64,000 nt of DNA from Plasmodiophora brassicae (taxonomy: Eukaryota > Endomyxa: Phytomyxea > Phytomyxea > Plasmodiophorida), in NCBI GenBank assembly GCA_036867785.1, contig CP145411.1, forward strand, positions 992,001 through 1,056,000, written 5' to 3'. Of this stretch, positions 44,538 through 55,366 are shown piece by piece. The notes under the pieces were generated by a model. That model worked only from the letters and a program-made list of their open reading frames with translations. It made no database searches and had not been told where the DNA came from. A program made the translations under genes and the position numbers. Positions within the stretch are counted from its first letter, which is position 1. The number at the start of each line of letters is the position of its first letter.

Positions 44538-45468
44538 ATGTCGTCGCTTGTCGACACGAAGCCGTTGGCAGCGCTGTGGAGTCGGGCGCGACGCCTGGCG
44601 TCGCAGTGGACGAGGTCAGCGCTGAAGGGCATACATGAGGCGACGGCGTTCGTGGCGGATCAGACGCCGGCGCACCCGGTCCTTGGCGACGTCGCACGCG
44701 ACGTGACCTATAAACGGGTCTTCTTCACGTCCATCTCCGCATTACAAGGGATCCCGGTGTGGAATCGGCAACGAACCTTGTCCCAGGAGCGTGCCGTCGA
44801 GATTTCGCAGCACCTCAAACAGGTACAAGCGTGTACCGGTGAACATGGATCACGCCTAACGTTTGCGTCGACAGCGACCTCGCCTCCCGGGTGTGATTAC
44901 GCTGTTTGAGAAGGTCAGTTCGAAAGGCGTTCCTGAACTAGGCGTCGTTGATGGGCAGCATCGGCTGGCCGCTGTACAACTGCTGGTGAGGCAAGGAGCC
45001 TGGGACGCCCATAACGCCAATATTGCCGTTGACTTGTTTCGCGTCGGTGACGACAACGATATTGCCGACCTGTTCAGCGATATTAACCGCGCTGAACCCG
45101 TCCTGCTGGTCGATCTGCCAGAGAGTGGGGCGGACGATACGACGAAAGAGAAGCTCAACCGTGCCATTGAGCAGATTCGTGCGAAATTCCCGACCATGTT
45201 CAGGCCGAGCCAGCAATGTCGTCCACCGCATCTGAACGTCGACGTCCTGCGGGATGAGATTTGGCAGAGCGACCTGCTCGACAAAGTGCCTGTTGACAAC
45301 CTCTCGCAATACCTCCTGGACGCCAACCACGCCATGCACGAGCGAACCGATGCCCAGTGGCGGAAAGCCCTTTCTGGCAAGTCACGCGCGTTCAAGAAGG
45401 CGCTAACCAAGGCCCGAGACAATGCCTGCTACCTGGCGTTGGACAAGTCTTGGCTGAACCCAACGTAA
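44538..45468 (+). CDS. DGQHR-motif (DndB/ParB-like fold) protein
   Basis: About 290 residues in two exons; splicing out 44823-44874 (52 nt) joins EISQHLKQ to RPRLPGVITLFEKV. The core is VPELGVVDGQHRLAAVQLLV, the DGQHR motif typical of prokaryotic DndB and other ParB/sulfiredoxin-fold proteins, followed by DNDIADLFSDINRAEPVLLV, the usual companion helix-strand. A helical C-terminus (AQWRKALSGKSRAFKKALTK) completes it. Cellular role in eukaryotes is not known to me. The intron shows that it is a resident gene, not bacterial contamination. Confidence 0.75.
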
Positions 45469-45607
45469 CCGCCGGAACCCCTCTACATTATACCAATGCA
45501 ATATGTATTGAGCGGCAGAACCGTGAGGTCGTGAACGCAGCGGAGAGAACATGCTACGTAAATCGGACCTAGAGCATCCTGGTACAAGTTTGAAATTGTA
45601 TATAAGT

Positions 45608-46297
45608 TCAGGTGCAGCACCAGCACCATTTCCTTCCGATACGGGAAAGGAAACCGGCCTTGCCCGACAACGGGATGTTGGCTTGCACTCCAGCATCGGC
45701 AGAAGCGTTGTTCTGGAGGTCGATACGGACAGCTAGGGCTATGGCCAGCCAGCGAATGCATTCGATGCCGTCATCGACGCGCGAGAGGCCTCGTTGGAGA
45801 GGGTCGATCTCAACGGTTTTCAATTCGGCAAGTGTGGCCGCCAACTTGTTGGCGCAATCGAGAACCACAGGATACTCCTGTTCAGCTCCAGCCAGATCCA
45901 TGGCCTCCTGTCGGGCCCTGTGGATCGCCATGAACGTTTCGTTAATACGCATCCTGGGGCCATCCATCTGGGCATTCTTCGCAGCGTCGATAACGTCGAC
46001 GAAGGAATCCGCTAGCGCCTTCACGTGACGCATGTCGATTGGCCGTTTCTTCTCGTTCAGGCACCCAGCCAGTTTCACGCTGGCCTCCACAGCCGATGCC
46101 AACGTCTCCATCTGCTTGTACACTGCGGGCTCATTGTCGTTGCCGTCCCCTCGGGCGAACCGCCTCGCAGAGCCAACGGACGACACAATCGCCTGCGTCA
46201 GCCGGGTCTCCTTTTCCAGCAACTCATCCGCCGCCTGCATCACTGCCTCGTTATGTCTTCCGGCCACGTCCGCATTTTCGTTCAAATCGCCTGCCAT
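45608..46297 (-). CDS. Unrecognised helical protein
   Basis: About 230 residues, highly helical: QAADELLEKETRLTQAIVSS, KQMETLASAVEASVKLAGCL, VKALADSFVDVIDAAKNAQM, LDCANKLAATLAELKTVEID. Start chosen at MAGDLNENADVAGRHN. The last few residues (SRIGRKWCWCCT) may be intron read-through. Possibly a coiled-coil complex subunit; no family recognised. Confidence 0.65.
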   Translation of the reverse strand: MAGDLNENADVAGRHNEAVMQAADELLEKETRLTQAIVSSVGSARRFARGDGNDNEPAVYKQMETLASAVEASVKLAGCLNEKKRPIDMRHVKALADSFVDVIDAAKNAQMDGPRMRINETFMAIHRARQEAMDLAGAEQEYPVVLDCANKLAATLAELKTVEIDPLQRGLSRVDDGIECIRWLAIALAVRIDLQNNASADAGVQANIPLSGKAGFLSRIGRKWCWCCT

Positions 46298-46657
46298 TGT
46301 GTCGTCGTCGTATCGCGAATGCCGACCATCGGGACCACCCTGCCCGGGGTGATTCACCACTACCACCGTGAGTCACGTTCCTGGGGCGCGCCTTGCCCGA
46401 CACCTGCCCGCGTGCATGGTGGCTGCACAGGTGCGAGCCGAATCACGATACCAGTCAAACGTGGGGCATCATCGCGGACGGGCGGGAACAGTCTGGAAAG
46501 CAGGCGCAGAGAATGCACTGACTGACTGGCAGCTCTCTTCTTGTCTGGGCCGTTGTAGGGGAATCCCCCGGGTGAGAATAGTTTTTTGGGGGGTTCCCGG
46601 CCGCAGGGTGTGGCGAGACAGCAGATCACAGCATCGTCGCGGGCTATCTAGGCAGTC

Positions 46658-47173
46658 ATGACCCGCCTGGGCAAGCTCTTGTTCGGCACCGCCCATCTCG
46701 ACCGTACGTCCTGGGACAGGGGTGCGCCTATCGCAACGGTACGCTGAGGGTTGATGTCACCACAGCCGGGTCGGCGATGTGGAAGCGCATCACGATGTTT
46801 TTCGGGTTCCCGCGTACGCTGCTGACCAACCACGGTGCCGATTGCGTGTATCGCTGACGGATTCGGCCCACAGTCGTAGGTGCATATGGAGCGTACGTTT
46901 TCGCTCACGAAATGTCGCATGAAGAGCATTTCGAAAAGCCCGACCTGGCGTAGATATACGATCGCCGTCGACTCCACGCGGTATGCTTACGCCGACAGCA
47001 GGTACCTCAACATTCGCAAGAAGGCGTTCCCGTGGAAGCACGGCGACGTTTGCTCGCTGTTCGACAAGCACTGCAAGGAGAAGGTCGCCGCGCAGGAAGC
47101 CGGTGAGAACTGGAAGACCGCCTGGCACCACAAGGGCGACGACTCGGAGGCCGCCGCCGGCCATGGCCACTGA
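46658..47173 (+). CDS. COX6A: Cytochrome c oxidase subunit 6A
   Basis: Inner-membrane subunit of complex IV. Exon 1 gives MTRLGKLLFGTAHLDRTSWD; intron 46722-46765 (44 nt, the shortest measured, donor GTGCGC) joins it to AGSAMWKRITMFFGFP, the matrix-to-membrane entry of COX6A (family: GSxxMWKxLTYFxALP). After further splicing the C-terminal exon reads YLNIRKKAFPWKHGDVCSLF, matching the family signature YPHLRIRTKPFPWGDGxxxLF. Middle junction(s) near 46.82-46.95 kb are not fixed. About 110-120 residues. Confidence 0.85.
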
Positions 47174-47332
47174 TGATGGCCCGCTGCTCCTCCTTCCAGC
47201 AATACACGAATGGCGCCACGCCGCCAGGCCCGCAGTGAATTCAGTGTGGAACGGGCGCACAGGCGTGTGCAGCCCTCAGTCGCGGCACGCCGCTCGCCGT
47301 GGCGTCATTTGACGAACTGCGGCGGGCGTGGG

Positions 47333-48979
47333 ATGGCGGCGCCGGCCGGCGCAACGGGTATCGTCTATGACGACAGGTGCGCCCGGCATTGCCTGCCGGC
47401 CCGGGAAGGGCACGTGGAGCGCCCGACACGCACTATAGTGATCTGGGTACCAGCGAGGGAACTGTCACGCCCCCCTGGACCGGATGTTGTAACGATTGGC
47501 GATGCAGGAGACCTTGTCGAGGCTTGGTCTTGCGGAGCGGTGCGTGCGAATCCCAGCGCGATGTGCGGAGTATGACGAGCTTGCCTTGACGCATTCCTCG
47601 GAGCACATTGCGGTCGTCATGGACAGCGATTGTCAGTGCATCCATCATCCGACGCCGTACAATGCTGAGCGACGTGTGTGTACAGCGCATCCGTACACTG
47701 AAGAGGAGCCTTTCCGCTACGTTGATCCTGACACGTATGTCTGTCCTGGGACGCGAACGGCAGCGGTAATGCTGTTGCATTCGGATGGTACCGGTTCCGT
47801 TGACATTTCGATCAGCTGCTAGCCGCTGGTGGCCTCATTGATTTATGCGAACGTGTCGTCCTCGGTGAACTTGCAAATGGGTTTTCGGTCATGAGGCCCC
47901 CTGGCCACCATGCCGGTCTGGATGGTCCGATGGGCTTCTGCCTCTTCAACAATGTCGCTGTTGCTGGTTCGTGCCTCCGCCCCGAACTCGCCGCCTGGAT
48001 AGTACTGATGCTGACGTTAGCAAACGTCATCCAAGAGCGGTATCCTGAAGTCCAGCGCATTCTCATCGTGGACTGGGACGTCCACCACGGAAATGGTGCT
48101 AGATGAATGTCGCCACACTCGAAGCATGTATTGACTGTAGAACCAGGTACGGAAGACATCTTCGCTGGCAACGACAGGGTTCTGTTTCAGAGTATCCACC
48201 GAGGGTCCGGCTTCTACCCCTGCTCTGGTGGGGTCGATGACATCGGGAAAGGGCCCGCGCTTGGGTACACGGTCAACGTCCCGCTTCCTCGTGGCGGAAT
48301 GGGCGACGCCGCCTACCTGGAAGTGTTCCAGAAGGTGTTTGTCCCGATTGCAAACGAGTTCAAACCCCAGCTTATCATCGTATCTGCCGGGTTCGACGCA
48401 TGCGATGGGGATCCACTAGGCGGAATGAGCGTTACCCCGAAAGGATTCTCTCAGATGCTGTCCATGCTGATCCCCGTATGCTCTCGTATCGTCCTGGCCC
48501 TCGAGGGCGGCTACAATGTTCAAGCGATTGCAAATTGTTCCGCAGCCTGTCTTGGTGTACTTCTCGATGGCGCTGTCAGTACGGATTCCCCCGCGCAGAA
48601 TGGGAAATCGAAGACTCGCAAGCAGCTTTTGATGCAAGCGGAAGTGGACGAAATGATTGCATCCGTCCGAACCGTCCACCTACCGTTCTGGTCGTGTTTC
48701 GATGAGCCCCATCCATTGAGCGACACGGTCACAACAGTTGACTCAAGAGCCGCCACACTGCTTGCTCAGATCGATTCTATGAAATCATCGATTGGCCTAA
48801 GTACTGAGGCGCAAGCTTCCACAGTGGCCGCTGCTGGCGACGCCGGGATACCATCGGCATCGGAGCCTCCTTCGTCTCATGCTCCGGCAGTGGCGAATCC
48901 TCATGACGAAGCTGCTGTGGCAACGCTGTGCGATGCCCTTGTCGGCCTTGCTGTTGCGAGAGAACAACCAGGCCAATAG
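47333..48979 (+). CDS. Class II histone deacetylase
   Basis: Zinc-dependent lysine deacetylase (HDAC6/10/Hda1 group). Motifs: [55 protein letters not shown] (catalytic His pair); [13 protein letters not shown], where splicing out 48096-48146 (51 nt) gives [34 protein letters not shown] (zinc Asp) and LALEGGYN. The active-site residues I can see are all present. The C-terminal 100 residues are low complexity. Around 450 residues with several short introns near 47.4-47.9 kb. Confidence 0.92.
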
Positions 48980-49037
48980 CCTTCGATCGACACACCATCT
49001 CCTTCCCTATCGAGTATTTCTGTATTTGCACAGTACA

Positions 49038-50885
49038 TCAATTGACAGCGTTAATCGCGACGTCGTTGAGGATCTCGTCGAGAAGTGTCTGGACAGTGGA
49101 TTTGCCCAGGGCATAGAAGAACGTGTCGTCTTTCGTAGCGGCGCGTCGCCCCGCCAGGCCGCCGCCCAGCAACTGAATTTCAGCAAAGCACTGCTTGCGG
49201 ATGATGTCCCGCGCTGCTGGAGATGCTTGGCAGATGGTTAGCAGGTTGCTGGCATGCATGTACAACAGGCAGCCATGATGTGGGGCAGCGGGCACTCGAA
49301 GCAGATGCGGGATCCGGGCGAACCATCGCGGTACGCGCTTGTCACAGAACTCCGGCATGTCGACCACGATCCTGACCAGCGCTCCCGAGTCGGGCAGCGA
49401 TACGACCGGGCCGCGACCCGGTGTCGCTATATGAGGAACCACGTCCAGGTACCGGAACAGTTCGAATAAGACAGCGGATTGCAGGTGGTCGACCTCAGTG
49501 ATCTTCTTCATGCCCACCGACATCTGCTCTTCACGAATCGTGACAGTGTCGTCGTTAGCGAGCGAGAAGCGAATCGGCGACGGTACGCGAGGCAAAGCAA
49601 GAGGCATCCTGAGCCGAGGTGATGGCACTCGCGTCAAGGGTGGCGGCGATGTCGCCGGAGATGGCGTTGCCACCTGCACGTTATCCGCTGGTGGTATCTC
49701 CTCACTGGACAGGCACAGCAATGCCGTCACGAACGTTTCGACCTTGAAAACGCTTGTGTTCTGGAACATATCGACACGCTCAGGCACGGTTGCACCGCCA
49801 CTGAAGAGTTGGAACAGCGTGAGCAGGACGCCAGCGTAAAGGGACAGGCCGGCTTCGTGGGTTTGTACGGCGTCCTCCGTAATCATGTCAGTCGACGCCT
49901 CGAGCAGCCTGCTGGCACGAATCTGGTGCGCCGACTTTAAAGCGTTCAGCACCTGAACCTGGAACTCGGACGACTGTGCAAACACAACGTTGAACGGGCG
50001 CCCCTACAATCAACGGCACTGGCATACCTGGAAAGCGTGCCGTTTGAAGTCGGCATTGGCGCCGACGACCATGGCGAATTCTTCGAAGACGAACGCTTTC
50101 TCGAGAGACGCGTCCGATCCGCTCAGCCTTGCCAGCATGGCATTGAACAGCTGTATGGAAGCCGATGCATCAAGGTTGAACGCCGCTCTGCATAAAGACG
50201 CGTCGTAGAGCGACGGCCACGCTTGTTGGACGCGAGCCGAGAACCATGCCGCATGCAGGTGAGCGAAAAGGTGTGTATCGGCGAAGAATGTGTAGAAATC
50301 GACCGTGTCAGGCACGGCGACCTGGTCATCCACCGACAGGCGAATATGCTGGGAGTCTCGAGCAACAGCGTCCTCAAGGAACTTTGCGTTATCCTGTAGC
50401 TGTTCGACAGCCTGACAGACAGACTGTCAAACACTCCCCAGTAGCGAGCGATATACGGCCCTTTACCGTCGTGTTCAGGAACGGGACGAATACCGCCTTA
50501 TCTGACAAACGCAAACAGTGAGGCCAGCGTTGGTTTGCACGAGACGGCAATAGCATCACCGATGGCAGTCATCTTCACCTCGTCGATCTGGACGATGAAC
50601 ATCCCCGATCTGCAGACCATGAAGACGAAGTAGCCTGCAGCCAGCACACATTACCGCATGGGCCATCGTCCCATGTGCGGGCTGTTTCGAGGCACACCTT
50701 TCGGCTGCAGCGACCTGGCCTCGACGAACACGGCCGTCTCGAAGTACAGCAAATCCTTGATCACGTTCGCATCGAACACCCGTCGCAGGCACGCCTCCGT
50801 CTTTCGTGTCCCGTCAGCAATCTGGCATACGAACCGTGCTCCTCCCTGTCGACCAGCGTACCTGCGTCTTGCTGGCCTGCCGCAT
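49038..50885 (-). CDS. Unrecognised protein, about 560 residues
   Basis: Exons inferred: start MRQASKTQ at 50885, joined across an intron of about 40 nt to ADGTRKTEACLRRVFDANVI and KDLLYFETAVFVEARSL; then MFIVQIDEVKMTAIGDAIAV; AVEQLQDNAKFLEDAVARDS; VDFYTFFADTHLFAHLHAAW; and a long final exon with FQVQVLNALKSAHQIRASRL, a Pro/Ser linker and HHGCLLYMHASNLLTICQAS. Mostly helical, soluble. It ends about 60 bp from the convergent HDAC gene. No signature recognised. Confidence 0.6.
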
Positions 50886-50970
50886 ATCTACGACGACGAT
50901 GGGGGCGCTGGCGCGACCCGTTCGGGCGATTGCGACCGTCACAACGGTGAATGTATACTACTACTGCTCA

Positions 50971-51270
50971 TCATCGGGGCCCATCCGGGTCGTGCTGCCG
51001 TCGGAACGCGTCCGCCTGGGCGCGAATCTGCCGGCAGGCCTCCTTCGCCTGGTCGCGCAGCAGCTCCTTCTGCACGCGGACCTGCTCCTGCAGGAACTCC
51101 TCCACCTGCATCGAACGCACGCGCTCGCCGCTCGCCGACAGGTCCGCCTGCAGGTCCGGCGCCACCCATCGCCGCTTGTCACCCCCGTCGCCGCCGTCCA
51201 TCACCACACCCGCGACCACCTTTTTGTGCTCTGGACCGCAGGCCCCCGCCGACCGGACTGTCATCATCAC
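50971..51270 (-). CDS. Small coiled-coil protein
   Basis: 99 codons, single exon, with a coiled coil from about residue 52: MQVEEFLQEQVRVQKELLRD then QAKEACRQIRAQADAF. A shorter start at MDGGDGGDKRRW is possible. It could instead be the first exon of the gene immediately downstream on the same strand, since only about 85 bp separate them. Confidence 0.5.
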   Translation of the reverse strand: MMMTVRSAGACGPEHKKVVAGVVMDGGDGGDKRRWVAPDLQADLSASGERVRSMQVEEFLQEQVRVQKELLRDQAKEACRQIRAQADAFRRQHDPDGPR

Positions 51271-51374
51271 TCATCACGTTCCCGCCGACCTGCACAACGA
51301 ACTCCAACCAGCGGATGCGGACTACATCGATAGCGACTAAGGAGGTCGACGACCACAATCCGACGTGTGCAGGT

Positions 51375-52004
51375 TCAGATGGGTTTTACTGGCACGTCGG
51401 CGATGGGGCACCGTTCCATGAGGAACAGGGCGACGCACTGGGCGGCGTGGTGGTAGTTGATGTGCCCGGTGCCATGCAGGTCGCATGAGCGGACGACGTT
51501 CCGCATGGTGTCGGGCGACAGCTGTAGGCGGCCGGTCAGGGCGCCGAGTGCGTCCTTCAGCTGGGTCGGGCGCAGGAACCCGAACTCGCCGGGGTCGTAC
51601 GACCGGAAGTGCTCGTAGAGCCGTTCGTAGAGCGCCCGGAAGTTGTCGACCGGGGAGTCGACGGCCGGCGTCGACGGACCCGGCCGTGACGGTCGCTTGG
51701 TGAGTTGATCGCGTCGGGATAACCGCTTGGCGAAGGTGACTGTTGACACCGAGAGGGCGCCGTTAGCCACCGCGTTCTCGTTCCGGTTCGTCAGGGCGGG
51801 CAGCGTGCATGCCGTCCGACGCGCCGTGCTGGTTGGCGCCTTCTGAATGCCCGGCAGGCGTGTTCGTGTCGATCGGATCGGATCCAGGACGTTCGATACG
51901 GGTGCGCGAGAGGTCGTCGACCCGGCCGCGCGTCGCGATGTCCGAAACGGGCCCCAACTTTCGTCCTGCTCGCGACCCCGCACGAATATGGATGACGACG
52001 ACAT
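51375..52004 (-). CDS. EF-hand-like protein
   Basis: 209 residues, one exon. The N-terminal 130 residues are disordered and basic. The C-terminal part forms an EF-hand pair: LYEHFRSYDPGEFGFLRPTQ, LKDALGALTGRLQLS, then RNVVRSCDLHGTGHINYHHA. The loop residues (CDLHGTGHINY) are only partly suited to Ca2+ binding. Family unknown; similar tails occur in ciliary EF-hand proteins, which is suggestive only. Confidence 0.7.
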   Translation of the reverse strand: MSSSSIFVRGREQDESWGPFRTSRRAAGSTTSRAPVSNVLDPIRSTRTRLPGIQKAPTSTARRTACTLPALTNRNENAVANGALSVSTVTFAKRLSRRDQLTKRPSRPGPSTPAVDSPVDNFRALYERLYEHFRSYDPGEFGFLRPTQLKDALGALTGRLQLSPDTMRNVVRSCDLHGTGHINYHHAAQCVALFLMERCPIADVPVKPI

Positions 52005-52225
52005 GGGCGGCAGGCGTCGCCGCTTCTTCAGGTTTGGGTCGGCAAACGAGAATTTACCACTGTACCGTCTAGGGTACCCCGATCAAGGTCTGGTCGACAA
52101 CGGACAACGAGGTACCTAACGGGGGGAATCGTCTCAGGTGCTGGTGTCTCGCCGTACATGCTCGGATTGTCAGTCGTGTCAGCGCTGTCGAATCGGGAAC
52201 AATCGAGAAACGGGTCCCAGTACAG

Positions 52226-53270
52226 ATGAGCGCCTACGGTGCACTGAGCGACGATGCTGTCGGCGGCAAGCCCCTTGTCGTGGCGTTGGCCGCCTGCCAT
52301 CAGGGGCAGACGAAGGCGGGCGTCGATTCCGGATGGATTGCATTGGCAGGCGATGTGAACCTGTCGGGCGCCACATTCGTTGACTTCCGTGACCAGCGTA
52401 AGTTCGGGAACCCAATCAAAGGGGCCATGATTCTCTCGAGGAACATTGGCTGTGCTTTGGACAAGGCGGCGAAGGCCGCCAACGCGGACGACGTCCCGTT
52501 GCTGTGCCTCGGCGGCGACCACACTGTGTCAGTGGGCACAGTCGCTGCCACGAAATGGCGGCACCCGACGACGCGTCTGATCTGGATCGATGCCCACCCG
52601 GACATCAACACGCCCGACGTAAGGAGCCCCAGCGTCGCCGGACAACGCGCGCCCCATCCTAACGTTGTTCCGCAGACAACGATGAGCGGCAACTGTCATG
52701 GAATGCCGGTGGCACACCTGATGAACCTCGTTGACGGGTTCCAGCTGCCGGCATGCATTGAGCCCCATGAAATCCTCTACATCGGCCTCAGATCGATCGT
52801 GAGGGCCCACGTATGCTCACAGCCAGGCCTGCGTTTAACACTGTCGCTCGCAGGACGACGCCGAGCTGGTTCGACTGGAGGCAATCAGGCAGGCGGGCGG
52901 GTTCGTGTACTATGCGGACGAAATCCTGGAGCGAGGGATGGACGCCATCCTGGCCGATGTCGACTCGAAATGGGGATCGCCATCGGCGACGGCATTCGAT
53001 TTCCCGTTGCACATATCGTTGGACGTCGATTCGATGGACCCGAAATTTGCACCGGCAACCGGGACCCCGGTGCCCGATGGCCTAACGCCACAGCAGGTCG
53101 CCACCGTTCTGCAGTGGGCGAACAGTCGCGCCTACAGGGGCCTATGCCATCTCGATATCGTCGAGCTGAACCCGGACCTATCCACCGCACGTGGCGCTGC
53201 GACAACGATAGCAACGACGCAGGTGCTCCTATCCGCATGGATCCAATCTCATGCTCGGCTGCGACCTTAA
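52226..53270 (+). CDS. Arginase
   Basis: Mn-dependent hydrolysis of arginine to ornithine and urea. Two exons; removing 52799-52853 (55 nt) joins YIGLRSI to DDAELVRLEAI. Metal and active-site motifs are intact: LCLGGDHTVSVGT, LIWIDAHPDINTP, SGNCHGMPVAHLM, ISLDVDSMDPKFAPATGTP and DIVELNP. The usual DAHADI is DAHPDI here. About 329 residues, standard length. The N-terminus lacks the normal GGV.EGP loop in recognisable form, though GVDSGWIAL sits in its place. Confidence 0.93.
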
Positions 53271-53361
53271 AGGATCCCGGGTTTCATTCAGATGGCCGAC
53301 GTCAGAGCAGGTACATAAACGGTCCAACCGTAAAACGGGGCCCTGCCTACACTGACGACTG

Positions 53362-54763
53362 ATGGGATGGAGCGGGCGGCCCCGTGATGGCCCCAACGCG
53401 GCCAACCGTGGGGATTTATTCACTACCGCTCGTCGCTCGATGGGATGGTGCTGGTCCGACTATGAATGGGATTACGCAGTCCGTGGCGTCGACTGCAGCT
53501 CGAGCTGGATGGACGGGGATAATGGCAGCAACGACCTGCACGTCGTTGTGGAGAAGCTGCCACACGTCAGGCGGCTGGTGATATCGGCGTGGAAACCGCA
53601 TGGGCCAGCGCCGTCCGTTCGGTATGAGCTGAACCGGATGCGTGTCGATGTGCCGGGGGTTGGTTCGACACCTGCGATCCTGTTCGACTGTCATATCGAT
53701 GCGTGTCGTGCCCGGGTGACGCCTTCGGCGGGTTCGGTTAGCACTGTCACCGTACCGGTCACACTCGACAAGAAACGCGATGATGATCTGGACCTGCCTT
53801 CTGCAGTGGAGATGCGTGTCAGCGGCCGGCTTCTGCATTGTCGTGCTTGCCATGGCGTTCTGGCTGACCTCTCCCGGCTGTCGTGTGCAATGCCGTTGCC
53901 GACTGAGCATTGGATGGAGACGGCCGAGTTGTGGGTCTGCGACCCTCAGACCATGTCGACCATTGAACGACCGTACGGGCTACCTGATCGTCCTGTCGAC
54001 GAGCGTGTCGACGCAGACAGGGCCTTGGTTGGCCTTCGTGATATCATCGTCCCTCATAACGCCATTGAGCAAGGCGGATCGATTGCCGCTGCTGGGTACG
54101 CGCTGTCCTCCATGGTTCCGTTTGCACGCTGACGTCGAATGGGTGCAGAGATTCAGCTCGGATCATATGTGCACAGTGTGGGTGCCACGTTGGCACCAGC
54201 GTTGAAGGCGGGATACGCTTTTGGAAACGGTCCCTGGTGGCCAGTGACGAAATGGCGGGCGGGCCGAGTGCCTTCTCATGGTACGGCAACGAAACGGATG
54301 TGACGTCGCTGATTCTGCAGAAGTGCCAGGCGCGGTCGTGCTATCTGGCAGAGGTCGTCTGCCGACAACAACCAGACCTGGGCGTGATCAGCATGCAGAT
54401 CATCAACTGGGATGCGTTCTGCATTCGGGCGTCGTACAGCTTTAATGGACAGGGTTTCACTCTCAAGAACCGATTCCCTGTCAATGCATACCGGTTTGCC
54501 CCTATTATGAAAGTTCTGTTTCGCCAGCATCCACGATCAACGGAACCGTAAGAACACGGGGTTACTTCTACGCAGGGGTGCCATGGCTGATTTCTCATAG
54601 GATACCGCCATTTACGTCGCGTGACATTGTTGAGGAGATAGAGCTGGATTCCGACCTCTGGTTTAGCCTATCATCTGCACTGCAACGAAGCAACCAGTAC
54701 TATCCCCCGCCTGATCGTCAGCTGAACGGTCTTTCTGTCGGGTTCCTAGCAAGGTCTTCCTAA
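53362..54763 (+). CDS. UBE3D-like (HECT_2) E3 ubiquitin ligase
   Basis: Family members bind E2 enzymes such as UBE2C. First exon block: VEKLPHVRRLVISAW, then the Cys motif HCRACHGVL followed by MPLPTEHWMETAELWVC, matching CRxCxxxL...PLPSExWxExxDxWxCH. Splicing at about 54093-54150 gives AAGDSARIICAQCGCHVG, the second Cys pair. The C-terminal exon ends ELDSDLWFSLSSALQ and LNGLSVGFLARSS, like the family's final VGFL. At least two introns. Start at 53362 is the first ATG of the open frame. Confidence 0.8.
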
Positions 54764-55366
54764 CTCTGTGGCTTGATGGCTCTGGCGAGTTCGCTTAGCC
54801 TTTTGTAGGTTGTCAAGAATTATATGATCGTCATTATCGTTATTACATTGTGTTCGGATTGCCCCGATGGTCGTCGGATTTCGCCAGCGTAGCTTGTCGA
54901 CCTTCCAATACATACATTGCAAGACGGAATCCCTTTGCAAACGTCATCCACTCGCTTCGTACGAATTGGATAGCGTTGTGAACATTACGAGCCTAACACG
55001 GTCGGTACGATTTCTCTTGACCCATAACGGTATAATACGCCGAGTGACCGGCTGCGATACCATTCTACCAGCCTAATAGCAATTGTTTGGGAACCAAACG
55101 GGGGGTGGGTCAGCGTGTTCGTGTTGATTGTCAATCGTTTTATCTGCAGTGGTTTGCTGGTTTTGCGTAGCTTGCAGTCCTGTACAAAAGGGACAGCTGG
55201 CCTTCGGCGCAAACGTTACGAGCGCTTGCGACAATGTCGGCTGACGAGGTTTGACCAGGGTCCTGGCTGCAGTAGACGCAGTCTCGGTGACCGCCGACCG
55301 GGTCCGCAGTCCGCAGTCCGCACGCAGTCCGCAGGACCGCAGCCCAAACCCTTTCAGCGCACCGTC
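54764..55366. other. Gap upstream of NOLC1
   Basis: About 600 bp with AT-rich stretches near 54.8-54.9 kb. An upstream in-frame extension of NOLC1 begins near 55115 but contains CCGCAGTCCGCAGTCCGCA simple repeats (about 55300-55340) and looks like 5' leader. No other gene seen. Confidence 0.45.
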
